Source of the DNA: Gliomastix tumulicola
Lineage: Eukaryota; Ascomycota; Sordariomycetes; Hypocreales; Bionectriaceae
DNA length: 64,000 nt
Direction: 5' to 3'
NCBI GenBank assembly: GCA_001599755.1
Contig: BCHX01000003.1
Coordinates: 4,363,782 to 4,427,781 of the forward strand
The notes beneath the pieces are model-generated. The model worked only from the letters and a program-made list of their open reading frames with translations, was not told where the DNA came from and searched no databases. Below, in pieces: positions 1-10,451 of the stretch; within the stretch, counting starts at the first letter, position 1, and each line of letters opens with the position of its first letter. Both the position numbers and the translations under genes were made by a program.

Positions 1-27
1 CATCAACAGGTGCAAAGACTGTGGCTG

Positions 28-996
28 TCAGTGAAACTCTCGATACTGCAGTTCTGGGAGGGTACTACCATGCATGGAAGGAGGGTAATTATCTAGCAGC
101 AATGCGGACGCAATAGTCTCTACACCAAACAGCTCCAGCTTGGCAGATTTCGGTACAAGTCTAAGAAAGTTTGTCATATGGGTACCCAAGGAGGAGCTGA
201 CAGGGAAATCCTCCCTTGCACTCTGTATGAAGGTCTGTGAGGGGTGGCTGAGTGCACTAAAAAAACGTTCAAAGAGGGCATTGAAATGCTTGACGGAAAA
301 GAGAAGGCCAGCTGCCTGAGTTGTCTGCCTCACGGATTCTACTTCTCTCAGTATAGACTCAACACTGATGGGGGAATTATTTGTCTCAACCATGAACTTC
401 AACTCAGAGAAGCTTGTTGCTATCAAGTTCGAAATAGCACTGGGCAAAGAGGAGAAGAAGTGCTTTCTGGCTTCAGACTGTTTCTCCATCCATGATGAGC
501 CATGTAACACAATGATAGTTCTCGGCAGATTCTTTGGTCGAGTGCACTGACGGTTATCTTGCATCCAAAGCTCAATGTGTCTTGCGATTTTGTTCAAGTC
601 TCGAAATGTGTACGCATAAAAGCAGAAAACATCCACAAAAGGATGTAGGAGACGAGCGTAGAGGAATGCTGTAGTATCAGTGCTTGGTTGATCCATCGCT
701 TGTTCATTGCTTGGGTGGCAGCAGGACAGCGGGGTGCGATAGCTTGGCTTTAATGGTGTGGTTCCGAGAAGGATACTCCTACCATCGAGGTTTGCCATGT
801 CTAGGCACAGCGTTCCTGTATGGAGTTTGGGCTTAGGGCAGTGTGGCAGCCTAGTGCGGCGCCCAACGAGTAGAGCAATACTAGGGCTTGGCTCATTTGG
901 AGGCAATGTTGAAGTGAGTATTCTCAGTCGATCTGTCCTGAGAAGGGAGCTTTCGTCTCTGGCATGCCAGAGCCAATGTGAACAATTTGTGCGCAT
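28..996 (-). pseudogene. N-terminal fragment of a patatin-like/NLR-type protein, stop-interrupted
   Basis: A 322-codon frame from ATG at 996 to a TGA at 28-30. The stretch from about residue 60 ('GTLCLDMANLDGRSILLGTT') to the end resembles, from memory, the GTPase-like region that precedes the patatin lipase domain in large fungal patatin/NLR-type proteins, where a 'YARLLHPFVDVFCF' segment follows a degenerate P-loop region. The canonical P-loop (GxxGxGKS) is repla­ced by 'LVGRRTRLPH', so nucleotide binding is doubtful. The frame stays open beyond the TGA to the window edge, so this is a nonsense mutation or an unseen intron. The usual N-terminal zinc-binding part was not found upstream. The family call is inference; the truncation within the window is visible. 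Confidence 0.4.
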
Positions 997-1617
997 CGTT
1001 GCTGTCTATTATTTCTGCAGGCTTCAGAGCTGACAAGTGAGGCTCTTATAACCTCCGAAGATCTGGTGGCAGAAAACGGCCTCTGAGGTCCGTATTCGGA
1101 CCCGTTCGGCTTGCTGCGCCAACCCCCGCTTCGCTGACCTGCATAAAAGCATAAGAGCCATGACGATTCCCAAGGCGAATCATTCTTGCGGTATGACCTT
1201 TGACAGCAACGACAATGTGAATTATCAAGAACATCGCGGGTGCGCCATCGAAATCACCGTGTTCTACGCCGTTCCATTGACTATGCCATGAGGCCAGGCC
1301 TTATACGAATCACAAGAGTGCGTCCCTCATGCAAGCAATCAGTCAGTCCATACTCGCCAAGTCATTTATATGTGAAACACCATTGTAGATAATTCACACA
1401 TCGGTAGAATCCAACACCAAAGGTCAGACACCTACTGCATCTAAAGGTGGCGAAGCGATAAAACTTCTGGAAGGTACAATTCACAATAGTCGCATCCCAT
1501 AGCACCCCCAGAAGCCCAGAAAACAACTGCTGGGCCAAAATCTGAATGGCTCCCGGACTACAGGCAAATTGCATTGCTGTCTTACGCATCCCGTGACATT
1601 GGGATAAAAGTAGATTG
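997..1617. other. intergenic, no supported gene
   Basis: Only short frames on both strands, none with splice signals or recognisable composition. Nothing further seen. Confidence 0.5.
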
Positions 1618-1998
1618 CTATTCCCTAACGTAAGCGTCCGTCCGTCCAGAGGCAAATGAAGATACGCCAGACTTTGGATTCATCCCTTGTTGATTCAACT
1701 GTGCTTCCTCCGAGCTGCGGATGTTCTGTTCCCAAAGAGAGATGTGCTGTTTGGCTCGTCTCACAGCAAGTCCTGTCCCTTTCATTGTTTCCCACGCCAA
1801 GATCTGGGCTTCTAAACGGGCAATTCCTTTTTTCATGCGTCTAATATGATGGCAGTATTTGCAAGGGCCCATACCGCAAGACGACCGCGAAATAAGCTTG
1901 AGGGTGCACTTCCTTTTGTGACCGTCTGGACAGTGCTCTTGGAGTGGTCCCCAGTCCCAATGTTCGCATGCCCAAACAGTCTGCTGGAAAAAGCACAT
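1618..1998 (-). CDS. small Cys/Trp-rich protein (copy 1 of a dispersed family)
   Basis: A 126-residue frame from ATG at 1998. It opens with 'MCFFQQTVWACEHWDWG', continues with a His/Cys segment (EHCPDGHKRKCTLKLI), a CxxC pair in 'CKYCHHI', then a basic amphipathic stretch rich in Lys, Arg, Glu and Ile that could form a helix. There is no signal peptide or membrane segment. The four-Cys arrangement could bind a metal, but no function is known to me. A second gene at 32092-32493 has the same order of motifs ('MCFFSQYVWPCGFWKWG', 'CGLKLI', CxxC, basic helix), which argues that both are genuine. The start is fixed by the shared MCFF beginning. I recall similar small proteins in other filamentous ascomycetes, but that is memory. 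Confidence 0.6.
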   Translation of the reverse strand: MCFFQQTVWACEHWDWGPLQEHCPDGHKRKCTLKLISRSSCGMGPCKYCHHIRRMKKGIARLEAQILAWETMKGTGLAVRRAKQHISLWEQNIRSSEEAQLNQQGMNPKSGVSSFASGRTDAYVRE

Positions 1999-3087
1999 CG
2001 TACTTGTTGATATCTACAGAAACGTCAGTACTCATGTGTCTGGAGGTGGTCAGTTTGGCTTACAAGAGCTGAGATTGCACGGTCTGGAGGTTGATTGTTG
2101 TCTCATTTCGGATCATGGATACAAGTCATATTTGTACCTCTCTCATCAATCTGCTGCTCAGCGTATCGCCACCATCCCCTCCTATCCCCACAAGGGCCCA
2201 CTATGCAACAATAGAAGCAAAGCCATTCTTACGCATGTGGAGGCACCTCAGTCCGACTGGTGGGTGAAGTAACGAAGGCGGCCCTCCATGTTAGTTTGTT
2301 ATCCGTTCATTCACCCATCTCAACCCGATTGTGACAGGAATCACAACATCACCATCACGCCAATCACAATGAGAGTCTAACCGACATCAGTCACATGCTC
2401 CGAATAAGAGCCTAAACGAAGTCAAAAGCGCCCTCGTCGATCAAACGGAATGTTTCGCATACCAGCCACGATAGCTAGCCCCATATTTCAGGGCGCTTCT
2501 CAATAGCGGATACTGTCAATGAAGCCATTACGGCCTAAACGGTGAATCCTCATTATCACCCAGGAGGTCTGAATCCAATATTCAAGCTGAATCCAGATGT
2601 CACAAATGAATGCCTGATTTGTCATTCGGCGAATTCACACGCTAAGACAGTCAGAAGCATCAATACCATCATCCATGTAGACCCTGTCTTGTTCCACAAG
2701 GTGGCCTTCAAGCCTTGGAGAAACGGGAAGCGAAGAAGGAAAGGCAGCGTGGAAGGAGAGAGGGAAAGAGTTGCAGAACAGGTACCGATCTAAAATTTAT
2801 GGGTCATAGGTAGTAATCAGCCACTCTTTGCGAGTCAGCGTAAGTAGACCATAGAAAAATGGATCGTCCGATTACCCACACGCTATGTGGCCGGAGCAAG
2901 TCCTAGCTCCCCCTTAGCGCTCCGAGGCTATGCTGCGAATGTACAGAGCGCCGTCACAGTGAATTGTATTTAAGGCCTCTAAGCCTGCCAGCCTACGTAG
3001 TCCATTTCCTACACTCACTCCGTCGCAGATGCCCCTGGATTTCTTCTGGCTTCTTCTGGCTTCTTCTGACTTCCTCGGACAGCCTTC
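1999..3087. other. intergenic with a TATA-like element and a 10-bp tandem repeat
   Basis: No supported gene. The right end looks like the promoter and leader of the gene at 3088: a TATTTAAG element at 2967-2974, then a 10-bp direct repeat 'ttcttctggc' at 3041-3070 (three copies, the third with one change). Confidence 0.45.
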
Positions 3088-3468
3088 ATGATGGATGCTT
3101 CCAAGCCTTTTGTCCGCCTTCCTCCGCTCATTGGCGATGTCCGAACTGATTCTCTGTCAGCCTATCACCTGGACCCTTCTAGCCTAGACAGGGAGAAAAG
3201 CAGTCACAATTCCACAAAGGAATCTCTGGCTCAGAGCCAGGCCCATGTCGCTTACTTGGAAGGACACCTGAAGTGGCTCGAGATGCAGTATAAGAAAATC
3301 GACCAAGAGAATCGCCAGCTCCGCTTATCGTTGAGCCATTTGGTACGTCTTACCTCTCTGGAAGGAAATATTGCTAACTTGCAGCACCAGGCACCATGGG
3401 CACAGCCTCGAGGCAGGACCTCGACACAAGCTTGGGGAGTTGGGAGTTGTGGAGCCAGGACACACTGA
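3088..3468 (+). CDS. small coiled-coil protein
   Basis: The frame starts at ATG 3088 (a second ATG follows at once, 3091) and ends at 3468. Residues about 45-85 have a heptad-like Leu/Glu/Gln pattern ('AYLEGHLKWLEMQYKKIDQE') typical of a coiled coil. A probable intron at 3343-3384 (42 nt; donor GTACGT, branch GCTAAC, acceptor TTGCAG) keeps the frame. If it is removed the protein is about 112 residues with a short Pro/Gly-rich tail. It is the first of six small genes packed into 3.0-6.8 kb, several with the same GTACGT...GCTAAC...CAG intron style. Function unknown. Confidence 0.5.
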   Translation: MMDASKPFVRLPPLIGDVRTDSLSAYHLDPSSLDREKSSHNSTKESLAQSQAHVAYLEGHLKWLEMQYKKIDQENRQLRLSLSHLVRLTSLEGNIANLQHQAPWAQPRGRTSTQAWGVGSCGARTH

Positions 3469-3670
3469 AAAGGCCGGGGGTATAAGCAAATGTAGATTAG
3501 CTTGGTCCCGACGGTTCGGTCCGCACTAGTAAACCTAAAACTAGTCCCTCGCTAGCGCAGGCGTATTCGTCCAGTCTCCTGACCCAAACCTTGTAATGCC
3601 AGCCCGGCGATGTAAATGATGTACAACACCGTATCACCCTCGCTTACGGCAAGCATTTCGGCGATGAACG
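3469..3670. other. short intergenic spacer
   Basis: Spacer between the 3' ends of two converging genes. Nothing distinctive seen. Confidence 0.4.
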
Positions 3671-4062
3671 CTACTTGCCCCCATTTTCCTCCACCATTGG
3701 AGGTCTCGGAAACTTCAAGTTCCGAATCCTCTTCTCAATGTTGCCCACCTCGGACTGCAATTTCAAAGCCTGTGGATTGCCCCCATCCACGATTTCTGTA
3801 TCCTGGGCGGGCGTGAGCGACTTGTTCTACATATACAAACGTACCGAAGCAGGAAGANTACAAGANCACGTACCAGATTCTCAAGAGCTGGAAGCCAGTC
3901 TGGGTCCGCCGTAGACTTTGCCACNTTGCTGATCTTTGTCTTTCTATCCCGCGTGATGACCGCGATATCTTCGTCGAACAAGGATGAGAATTCAAAGATC
4001 TTTTTAAGAAGTGTACGGCGGCGCCTCTTGCGCATCACTTTAAGACGACGATCCAGAGCCAT
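3671..4062 (-). CDS. MADS-box-like small protein, two exons
   Basis: Exon 1 is 4062-3874 and exon 2 is 3802-3671. The intron (3803-3873, 71 nt) has donor GTACGTG, a CGCTCAC branch and acceptor CCCAG, and joining the exons gives a 107-residue frame ending in TAG. Residues 5-35 ('KVMRKRRRRTLLKKIFEFSS', then LFDEDIAVI) follow the MADS/SRF pattern: a basic helix, the LLKK-x-x-E segment, then an acidic turn and a hydrophobic strand. The second exon carries a short Leu/Ile heptad stretch that could dimerise. A TATA-like sequence lies 55-65 nt upstream of the ATG. Three ambiguous bases fall inside. It may be a small DNA-binding factor; the MADS assignment is by pattern only. A longer frame reaches 4098 but lacks a better start. 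Confidence 0.5.
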
Positions 4063-4224
4063 ATTCAACGGGGGGAAGGTGGTTACCTCTGTAGGCAACA
4101 GTGTCGGAGACTTGACTCAATATTTATGCGCAAGCCGCCGTGTGATGAACAGGCAGAAGGGAAGAATACTATTAATAGAAATAAAAGACGCGAGCTCAGT
4201 ACCACTCCTATCACATGCCCAGTT

Positions 4225-4482
4225 CTAATCTTCCTTCTTTGTCAGCATGGGCGCTTCAGACGCCTCTCCCCGCGACGAGGAAAATCGCTCCAAGCGCTCT
4301 TTGAGGAACCACACCTCTGCACGGACACCCTTTAGCTGCTCCGATTGTATCCAGTGCAAGTTGAGCAGCATATCGTATTCGTGGCGCCACCACAAGCTCT
4401 GTCTTTTTTGGTCGTCCAGAAGAACCTCTAGTTCACCGATTTTCTCGAAAGCTCGGCGCAAGATTTCCTGCTGCTGAGACAT
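4225..4482 (-). CDS. small coiled-coil protein, 85 aa
   Basis: ATG at 4482 is the first true ATG of the frame; the frame continues upstream to 4539 only with a GTG. The protein is charged throughout, with a coiled-coil-like run at residues 3-65 containing several Trp residues ('LWWRHEYDMLLNLHWIQSEQ') and a Ser/Lys tail. A TATATAG element lies about 240 nt upstream. It neighbours the MADS-like gene on the same strand, 163 bp away. Function unknown. Confidence 0.4.
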   Translation of the reverse strand: MSQQQEILRRAFEKIGELEVLLDDQKRQSLWWRHEYDMLLNLHWIQSEQLKGVRAEVWFLKERLERFSSSRGEASEAPMLTKKED

Positions 4483-4952
4483 CTCAGACGGCCAAATGAT
4501 TTGGCAGGTGCACGCGGCTGAGGTAGGGCTTTGATTCACTCCCTCGAACGTGGTGATATTGTTGCTGCTCTGCGTACACGATTCAGTTTGTCAGCTGTGG
4601 AATGAAGATGAAGGTAGCATTGCTCACCATGATGATTGGAGTAATGGACAGGCGACCGGCAAGAATCTTGGATGTGAGTCTGTGTGCTTCTTGCAGCGAC
4701 ACGCCCGTGGTGAAGGGGGGGCTATATACCCGTAAGCGCTGGGGAAAGCTTTGACTCTAAGTATAGGTCAGCTGCCAAAATCCCCGAGACGTAGGAGAAT
4801 GGTCCATTGCCGCGCGCCTACGAGCGTGTAATCAAAACGCAGTGCACATTCACAGAGTGGCAAATACATTTAAGACCGCTGAGCCCCAGGGCCTTGCTGA
4901 ACTTCCCACGGCTACGCAAGCAAGATCAGCTCCCTCCCAAATTCGCTCCTAT

Positions 4953-5062
4953 CTCCTTTGTCCTTTCCTTTGTCCTTTCCTTTGTACTTGCCTCTATACT
5001 TGCCTTTGTATTTGCCTTTGTGCTTTACTCTGCACTTTCCTTTCTACTTCCTTTTCCTCTTT
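4953..5062 (+). repeat. pyrimidine-rich degenerate tandem repeat in a leader
   Basis: About 110 nt of almost pure C/T on the top strand, built from variants of a 12-nt unit 'tttgtcctttcc' / 'tttgtacttgcc'. It lies directly upstream of the ATG at 5073 and downstream of a CATTTAAG element (4867-4874). CT-rich tracts at this place are common in filamentous-fungal promoters and 5' leaders. Confidence 0.6.
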
Positions 5063-5072
5063 GGTGCAGAAA

Positions 5073-5747
5073 ATGGACGGTACGCCCTACGACACTTTCA
5101 ACCTTGGTACGCCAGCCACCCTCTGTTCCGACGGTGAGCTGTCTTGGCATCCAAGCNAAGAGCAGCCACTGNCGGATAACGCGANCCTTACCCACTCCTC
5201 CTCTCCGCCGTGCCCCGTCGCAAACATGTCGCTCGACGCCGATCTCTCCGNGGATGAATTCGATTTTGGCACTACGATTGACCCCACCTNCCTTGNACTG
5301 ACGGACTTNCCTCCGTCCTTTTTCCCGACCGCGGANGAAGCAATCTTGTCGACGTTCTCNGCGCCCCCGGCTGCTGCTCCTTCTCTNGCNGCGGATCCGA
5401 ACATCGNGANGTGGAATTATTCCGCCCCTACCCTNTCTTCCTATCCTCCCTCTGACACCATGTTGAGGACATGTGTGGAGCTGTCGACATCGCAGATTCA
5501 AGCACTACTGAGCCGCGTTCACGCGTTGGAAGTCACACTCCAAAAGACGCAGGACAAATTTCAAGAGTTCCTTGACTGGTCGAAGAAAATGGAGAAGCAC
5601 AATGAAGAATCTTCCAACATCATCCTCAGCCTCGTCGGTACGGTCAAAAACTCTGAGCATTACCGTAGTGCCTCAACCGAACCGCAAGACAGTACGTGTC
5701 TCTACACCACTTGGACCACCTCTGGCTAACCACGTTCAGGGAACTGA
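5073..5747 (+). CDS. acidic protein with C-terminal coiled coil, two exons
   Basis: ATG at 5073 begins MDGTPYDTFNLG. Exon 1 runs to 5691; a 48-nt intron (5692-5739; donor GTACGT, branch GGCTAAC, acceptor TTCAG) joins to a last exon that adds two residues and a stop (TGA 5745-5747). Without splicing, the frame ends inside the branch point, so the intron is well supported. The first ~125 residues are rich in Asp, Ser, Thr and Pro, resembling an acidic disordered or activation-type region; residues about 135-195 form a coiled coil ('SQIQALLSRVHALEVTLQKT'). Fourteen isolated N bases fall in exon 1. No DNA-binding domain is visible. Function unknown; a transcriptional co-regulator is one possibility. 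Confidence 0.55.
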
Positions 5748-5761
5748 ATTTCAGACTAACA

Positions 5762-6085
5762 CTATGGGCCGATGCATCTCATTTCTACACAAAGCTGTTT
5801 GGATGCCTTGTGGATACCCCAGTACTGTTTCCAGCTATTTTCCGCATTCTTCTTTTGGCATTCCATGCAGTCCAAGGCGATCAAGCAGCGCTTGAGGTGG
5901 TTGTTTGTCGAGTGGAGAAGGCGTACCGTGTTCGACAAACGGTTTTGAATTTGGCGGATCTCTTTCTTTAGTGTAGCAGCTTCGTAATCTAGATTGTGTA
6001 TTTGTGCGATTTCATCTTGATCCTGCATTTGTTGCAGTTTATAAAGAAGTTGATCGATTAAGTTGTCTGTGTGTAGAGTAGCCAT
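5762..6085 (-). CDS. small coiled-coil protein, 107 aa
   Basis: The frame runs from ATG 6085 (MATLHTDNLIDQLL) to TAG at 5762-5764 and converges tightly with the gene ending at 5747. Residues 8-70 are strongly helical with Gln/Glu/Leu heptads. A TATTTAAG element lies 60-67 nt upstream (6145-6152, minus strand), matching the elements before the genes at 3088 and 5073. Three ambiguous bases lie in its promoter. Function unknown. Confidence 0.5.
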   Translation of the reverse strand: MATLHTDNLIDQLLYKLQQMQDQDEIAQIHNLDYEAATLKKEIRQIQNRLSNTVRLLHSTNNHLKRCLIALDCMECQKKNAENSWKQYWGIHKASKQLCVEMRCIGP

Positions 6086-6167
6086 GGTGCGCGAAGGTGA
6101 GTGGGAAAAGATGATTCAAGATGTCTACAAGGGNGGGANGTNGTCTTAAATAACCAAAAGCGNTATC

Positions 6168-6799
6168 TCATATGAATCCGTTTTCGATCACAACGTAGCT
6201 CTCCTGGAGCTCGCTCATCACAGGAAGAAGCTTGGATAAGCTCTGGGCGTACCTGGTCGACGCATTCCTGAAATAATTCTCCCCCCTGTGAGCCTTTTCC
6301 AGCTCCTCTTGAAGTTCTCTCTGCCTTGCTTGTGACGCTTCTAGCTCTGCCGATACATCTAGACGGGATTGTACTTCATTATCCAACTGGAACTTCAAGA
6401 GATGCACCTGCTGCGCAAGGTAGTCACTTTGTACCTGCAGCTCGTTGATCCGCTTCATGAAGCTGATTTGACCGGAAGCACTGCTCTTCATGGCTGTAAA
6501 CGTAATGCCCACNTCGTCATGTAGTATTTTATATACGCCAATGGACTGGTCACTGAGGTTCTTCTGGAAGAGATATCTCTTCTCTGGTGGCACATCCCAC
6601 CGGTAGGGGTCGTCTTGGTTTGGCTGCAGTCTGATCTGTGAAGGCTCCAGGTGGATGTGGAGGGTGGCATCTGAATCTCGTTAGCTTAGCATCTCCTCTG
6701 GCGCTCCTACGTACTTATGTAATCGCAAAGCGCTTCCCTGCACTTGGTTCTCCATCTCGCCCGCTCTACGTTACTTGGTTTCCGTACAGAAGATGCCAT
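6168..6799 (-). CDS. coiled-coil protein, 195 aa, two exons
   Basis: Exon 1 is 6799-6715 (begins MASSVRKPSNVERARWR) and exon 2 is 6670-6168. The 44-nt intron 6671-6714 has donor GTACGT, branch GCTAAC and acceptor TTCAG, and the join is in phase. The N-terminal ~75 residues look globular ('PYRWDVPPEKRYLFQKNLSD'); residues about 85-165 form a long coiled coil ('ELEASQARQRELQEELEKAH'). Two N bases fall inside. It belongs to the same compact group of small genes as its left-hand neighbours and shares their intron style. Function unknown. Confidence 0.6.
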
Positions 6800-8408
6800 G
6801 GTAGCCTTGGTAGATTCGTTTGACGCCCACATTTGGCGGCCTGTACCATCATCGCCTGATCATTATGTATGCGCCTTTCTGATGATGGTACGAAGTCGGA
6901 CACCATGGGATGGATTCAAATCCCAGCGGGGCCCTGTAGGAGATGAAAACAGACCACACCGAGACAGAATGCAGCCGGGCAACACCCCCTGGAGTAGCGT
7001 CAGCAGTGACTACGGAATGGATTCCGTTCTGATTTGCGACGCCGCCGGGGAAGCACTGTAGGAAAGTGGCTAGCGATGAGGCTAAGGACGAGGAAGCTTT
7101 GTGTGCAGTCCCCCGGCGATCTCTCCAAATAGGCTAGAACGCATTTAAATTGCGCAATTGGTCTGGTCAAATCCATCACATTGACTGAGTTGTTGCAGCT
7201 TCGAATGGTNCGGNGCTCGTACATGTCGCGTGAGTCATCAGTGCTGTGGTCCATGGTCACNTGGAGCCATTCACCATCGGCATCCTGCTGGGAGAGGGCG
7301 NTCGCCTCGGATGCGCCTGGCTGTTGGCCGCGTCAAGACAGACAATGATCATCAGGTCGGAACTGTCGGACTTCGGCGTCTGGAAGTAAGCGCGCCGAGG
7401 TTGTTCCCGGAACTCGATCGGGTACTGGTGTTTGGCGACACGAATGGTTCANCCGATGATGCGCTAGCTTGNAGGATGAGGTTAGTCCAACGCTAGTAAC
7501 GTGATCGCTTGCTCATGCAAGTCATAAGGGGTTGTGGAGACTACGATCCAAGTCCTTCTGAATCCCTGGAATATGGAGTACGTAAAAACAAAAGCTGAGA
7601 GGAGAGGAGAGGTGGAGATGCGTGATGGAGTGTGATACTGTTAGATAACGGGCGTGAATAGTGGCGTGACAGGGNGTGATGGGGNGGGATAGAGTGTGAT
7701 AGTGACACATTTTTCTCAGTCTGTGGTCGTGATTGGCTCTGGACGACGTGCGATTTTAGCGTACCGATCTGTCGGGACGGTCCTTTCCCCGACCCTCATC
7801 TCCTACTCCACACTGCTCGAAGTTTGCTCGGAAACCCCTGCTTCTTATTCGCTACTGTACGAAAACTCGGATTGATAACAGACGTCAATAGACTCAGACA
7901 AAAGCCAAGTGGCTCTTAGCGCATGTACTAAGCCAATTGAGGAATTTCTCGGTACGATAGATACTTGAGCAACAAACGTGAGATGCCACCGGAAGTCGCC
8001 CTTTCAATACTTGGCGGAGCTAAAAGGAAGCGCGATGGACTGTGCCTCGTTCCACTTTCTAGACCAAACACTGACCTCGCCATTCATGGAGCAGCTTCAC
8101 TGAAACTCGTCATGACAGTTTCCCCTCTTTCCAAAGCAGGTCAAGGCCAGGATCCTCGTATCTCGGAGCTGTCTAATTGGATGTCTGTACATCTACTTGC
8201 TTCCGTCACATTCCCTCGACTTGCAATGATTTGTCATAGGATGATTATCCCGCAGAGGCTTCCATCACGTAACGCTATGCTGACCACCGAATTTAAGTTT
8301 CCAACTCAGCTGCCACGGCCCATGGCAAAGGCACGCGAAATAGACCCATGTGAACTAGCGACGGAGTCCCCTGTGTTGATGCATAGCTGTACTGCACGGT
8401 GTGTATGT
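6800..8408. other. no supported gene; ambiguous bases in the left half
   Basis: The left half (to 7685) continues the cluster of isolated N bases (7210, 7214, 7261, 7302, 7452, 7472, 7675, 7685). Open frames exist on both strands (for example 7000-7260 minus and 7965-8534 plus, the latter mostly antisense to the next gene), but none has convincing composition or splice partners. Confidence 0.4.
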
Positions 8409-9074
8409 TCACGGCAGCATCGGCCGCCAGCCATCCGAGTGGTTGAGCACGTCAGAAAGTGGGCAAACTTTGCTGTCGCTGCCATCCTCGATTGTGTAGT
8501 CCCCAATAGGGCATTCGGGCGGGCTGACTTCTGATCTACATCCAGAAGCTCCGCACTCAGTTTTGCATTGCCCATGCGCAATTTGCCATTCGATATTTCG
8601 CTTGCTCCAATCGTCTCGCTCCTTCAAGTAGGCATCCACAGCCTTGAAGTAGGCGGCCATCTTTGTTAGGTCAATACGCCCGCTGTATTCGAACCATTTC
8701 TCAAACATGAAACCCCATCGCCAAGGGGTATTGTAATGCCATCGGTAGGGTTTGGTGTCGAGCATGAATCGCGAGGGGGCAAGTCGTGGTAGGTCGAGCA
8801 TGGCCTCGATACAAGGAACATGATAGAAGCCGCCAAACGCACCGTCGACGAGGACTCGGTGCCTCAGTGTGCCTGCTTGGCGAAGACCTTTGTCTTGCTG
8901 CAGAAGGCATTCCGACGCGTTGCATGGGAATGAGTTATAGGGTGTCTCCTCGCAACGCTCAAGGAGGAAGATCATGGTCGGATCTTGGTCCAGCTGTCGC
9001 AAGAGCTGGCCGCCCTCCTCGGCCATTCTCTCCTGCGGGGTAAGGCAGTCGCGCTTCTCTTCATCGGAGTCCAT
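8409..9074 (-). CDS. conserved fungal protein of unknown function, 221 aa
   Basis: A single-exon frame from ATG 9074 (MDSDEEKRDCLTPQERM). It has an acidic N-terminus, two Cys pairs around residues 45-55, a central block rich in Trp and Tyr ('PYRWHYNTPWRWGFMFEKWF') and a Cys-rich C-terminal part (CKTECGASGC). I recall similar proteins, with the same block following 'GFYHV.C.EAM.DL', as recurrent in Pezizomycotina, but know no function. The Cys pattern suggests zinc binding. No signal peptide and no intron seen. Confidence 0.6.
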   Translation of the reverse strand: MDSDEEKRDCLTPQERMAEEGGQLLRQLDQDPTMIFLLERCEETPYNSFPCNASECLLQQDKGLRQAGTLRHRVLVDGAFGGFYHVPCIEAMLDLPRLAPSRFMLDTKPYRWHYNTPWRWGFMFEKWFEYSGRIDLTKMAAYFKAVDAYLKERDDWSKRNIEWQIAHGQCKTECGASGCRSEVSPPECPIGDYTIEDGSDSKVCPLSDVLNHSDGWRPMLP

Positions 9075-10451
9075 TGTGGCAAGACCTATGAATCAGTGGA
9101 TCGCATCGTTCATGACAGCTTGTCAGTAGCCGGGGGGTTACCCTCCTTATGTATAGCTACCTCAGTGGGCCTGCAGGATCACATGGGTACCTAACACGAC
9201 CTTCTGACGTTACTAACTTGGTTTCGGCAGCCCCAATCTGATTGATGCCGATTTCAAATTGACGTAGGGCATCAGCTTATTAGTTATGTAGGTACTTGAG
9301 ATGGCCTGGTAACTGTACTGCCGATGAAACGGAATAATGTAGGAGCCATGGCGTGATGAGAGTTTTCACTCAGCACCACATTGGGCCGACGGTCATGACC
9401 GCCAATAGAGAAATGCTTCCAACACCTCAGCCAGGAAGCAATTTGAATTGATCCCATTCAAACAAATTTGCCCTCTAAATTTTCTGTTTTGATTGTGCTG
9501 TTTGTCCTTAGGGATCTCAGATATTGCGAAGATCCAGTTGCTCATTCCCCCGACACGCCATGGGCTATAGGGTAAGCACGGCCTACTGTCCGGTGGAGGA
9601 TAAAGCTCATTCAGCATGTGCTATTCGCATCACCTTCTCCTATCGTTCTGTTAGATATCGAAGCCATCTGAAGCTGGTCTGTCACGGAGGCAGCAAGGCA
9701 AATGAGGATGCACCTCAGCCAGCTTGTAGATCGTATTTGCAAGTCTTTGTTGCGTATCAGCTACCTTTGCGTCATGTCCGTCGCTAGCTCACTCGCCGCT
9801 AACCTCTACGCTATGGGCATGGCCTACTGCTGTGGGCAAGCACTGCCAATGATTGCCGGCCGGACTGGCTTCCAAAATACCGTAGCGAGTATATGCGTGG
9901 ACGTAAAATACATACGAGCTTGGGAAGAAAAAGGAACACACGGACACAGTGCAGCGGAGTCGAATAGGCGATAGCACAAGAGGTCGTAGCTGAATTGTTG
10001 AGGCAGACTTAGCCTATGATAGGACAGTAGAGTGGTCCTGCTGCTGAACTTTGATCCTCACTTTGTGTCTTTGTCAATTTTGCAGCCCCGGAGCCTCACC
10101 GTCTGATCTCTGGTCCTTTGTCTCGCCTGCTGCGCTGTTCTACTTGACACCTGTAACCGAATGATCGGGGGGGCGCATGATACATTTGACAAGTGAGCCG
10201 ACAAGAGAGTCGGTGCCGCGCAATCCAAGAGTCCATACGGGCAATTGCTAGGTATGGATGGGCTCTTGCGAACTCTGATCGCGTCACACCCAAATCTGCT
10301 CAACCGGTTGATCTAGCCATATCGTTTTCCGCGGCGTAAAATGAAAAGCCAGCGTTATCCCTTCTTGCCGGCCAGCGGAGAGCAGCATCCAACACACTTT
10401 GTAATCGACTCGCCCCCTTCTCGGGATTTGAGTAGGGAATTCGGGAATTTC
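9075..10451. other. intergenic, no supported gene
   Basis: Only short overlapping frames on both strands. No splice-linked exons, RNA gene or repeat recognised. Confidence 0.45.

Noticed and set aside
7965..8534. 189-codon plus-strand open frame
   Set aside because: Right part is antisense to the better-supported gene at 8409-9074 and the frame has no recognisable composition or domain.
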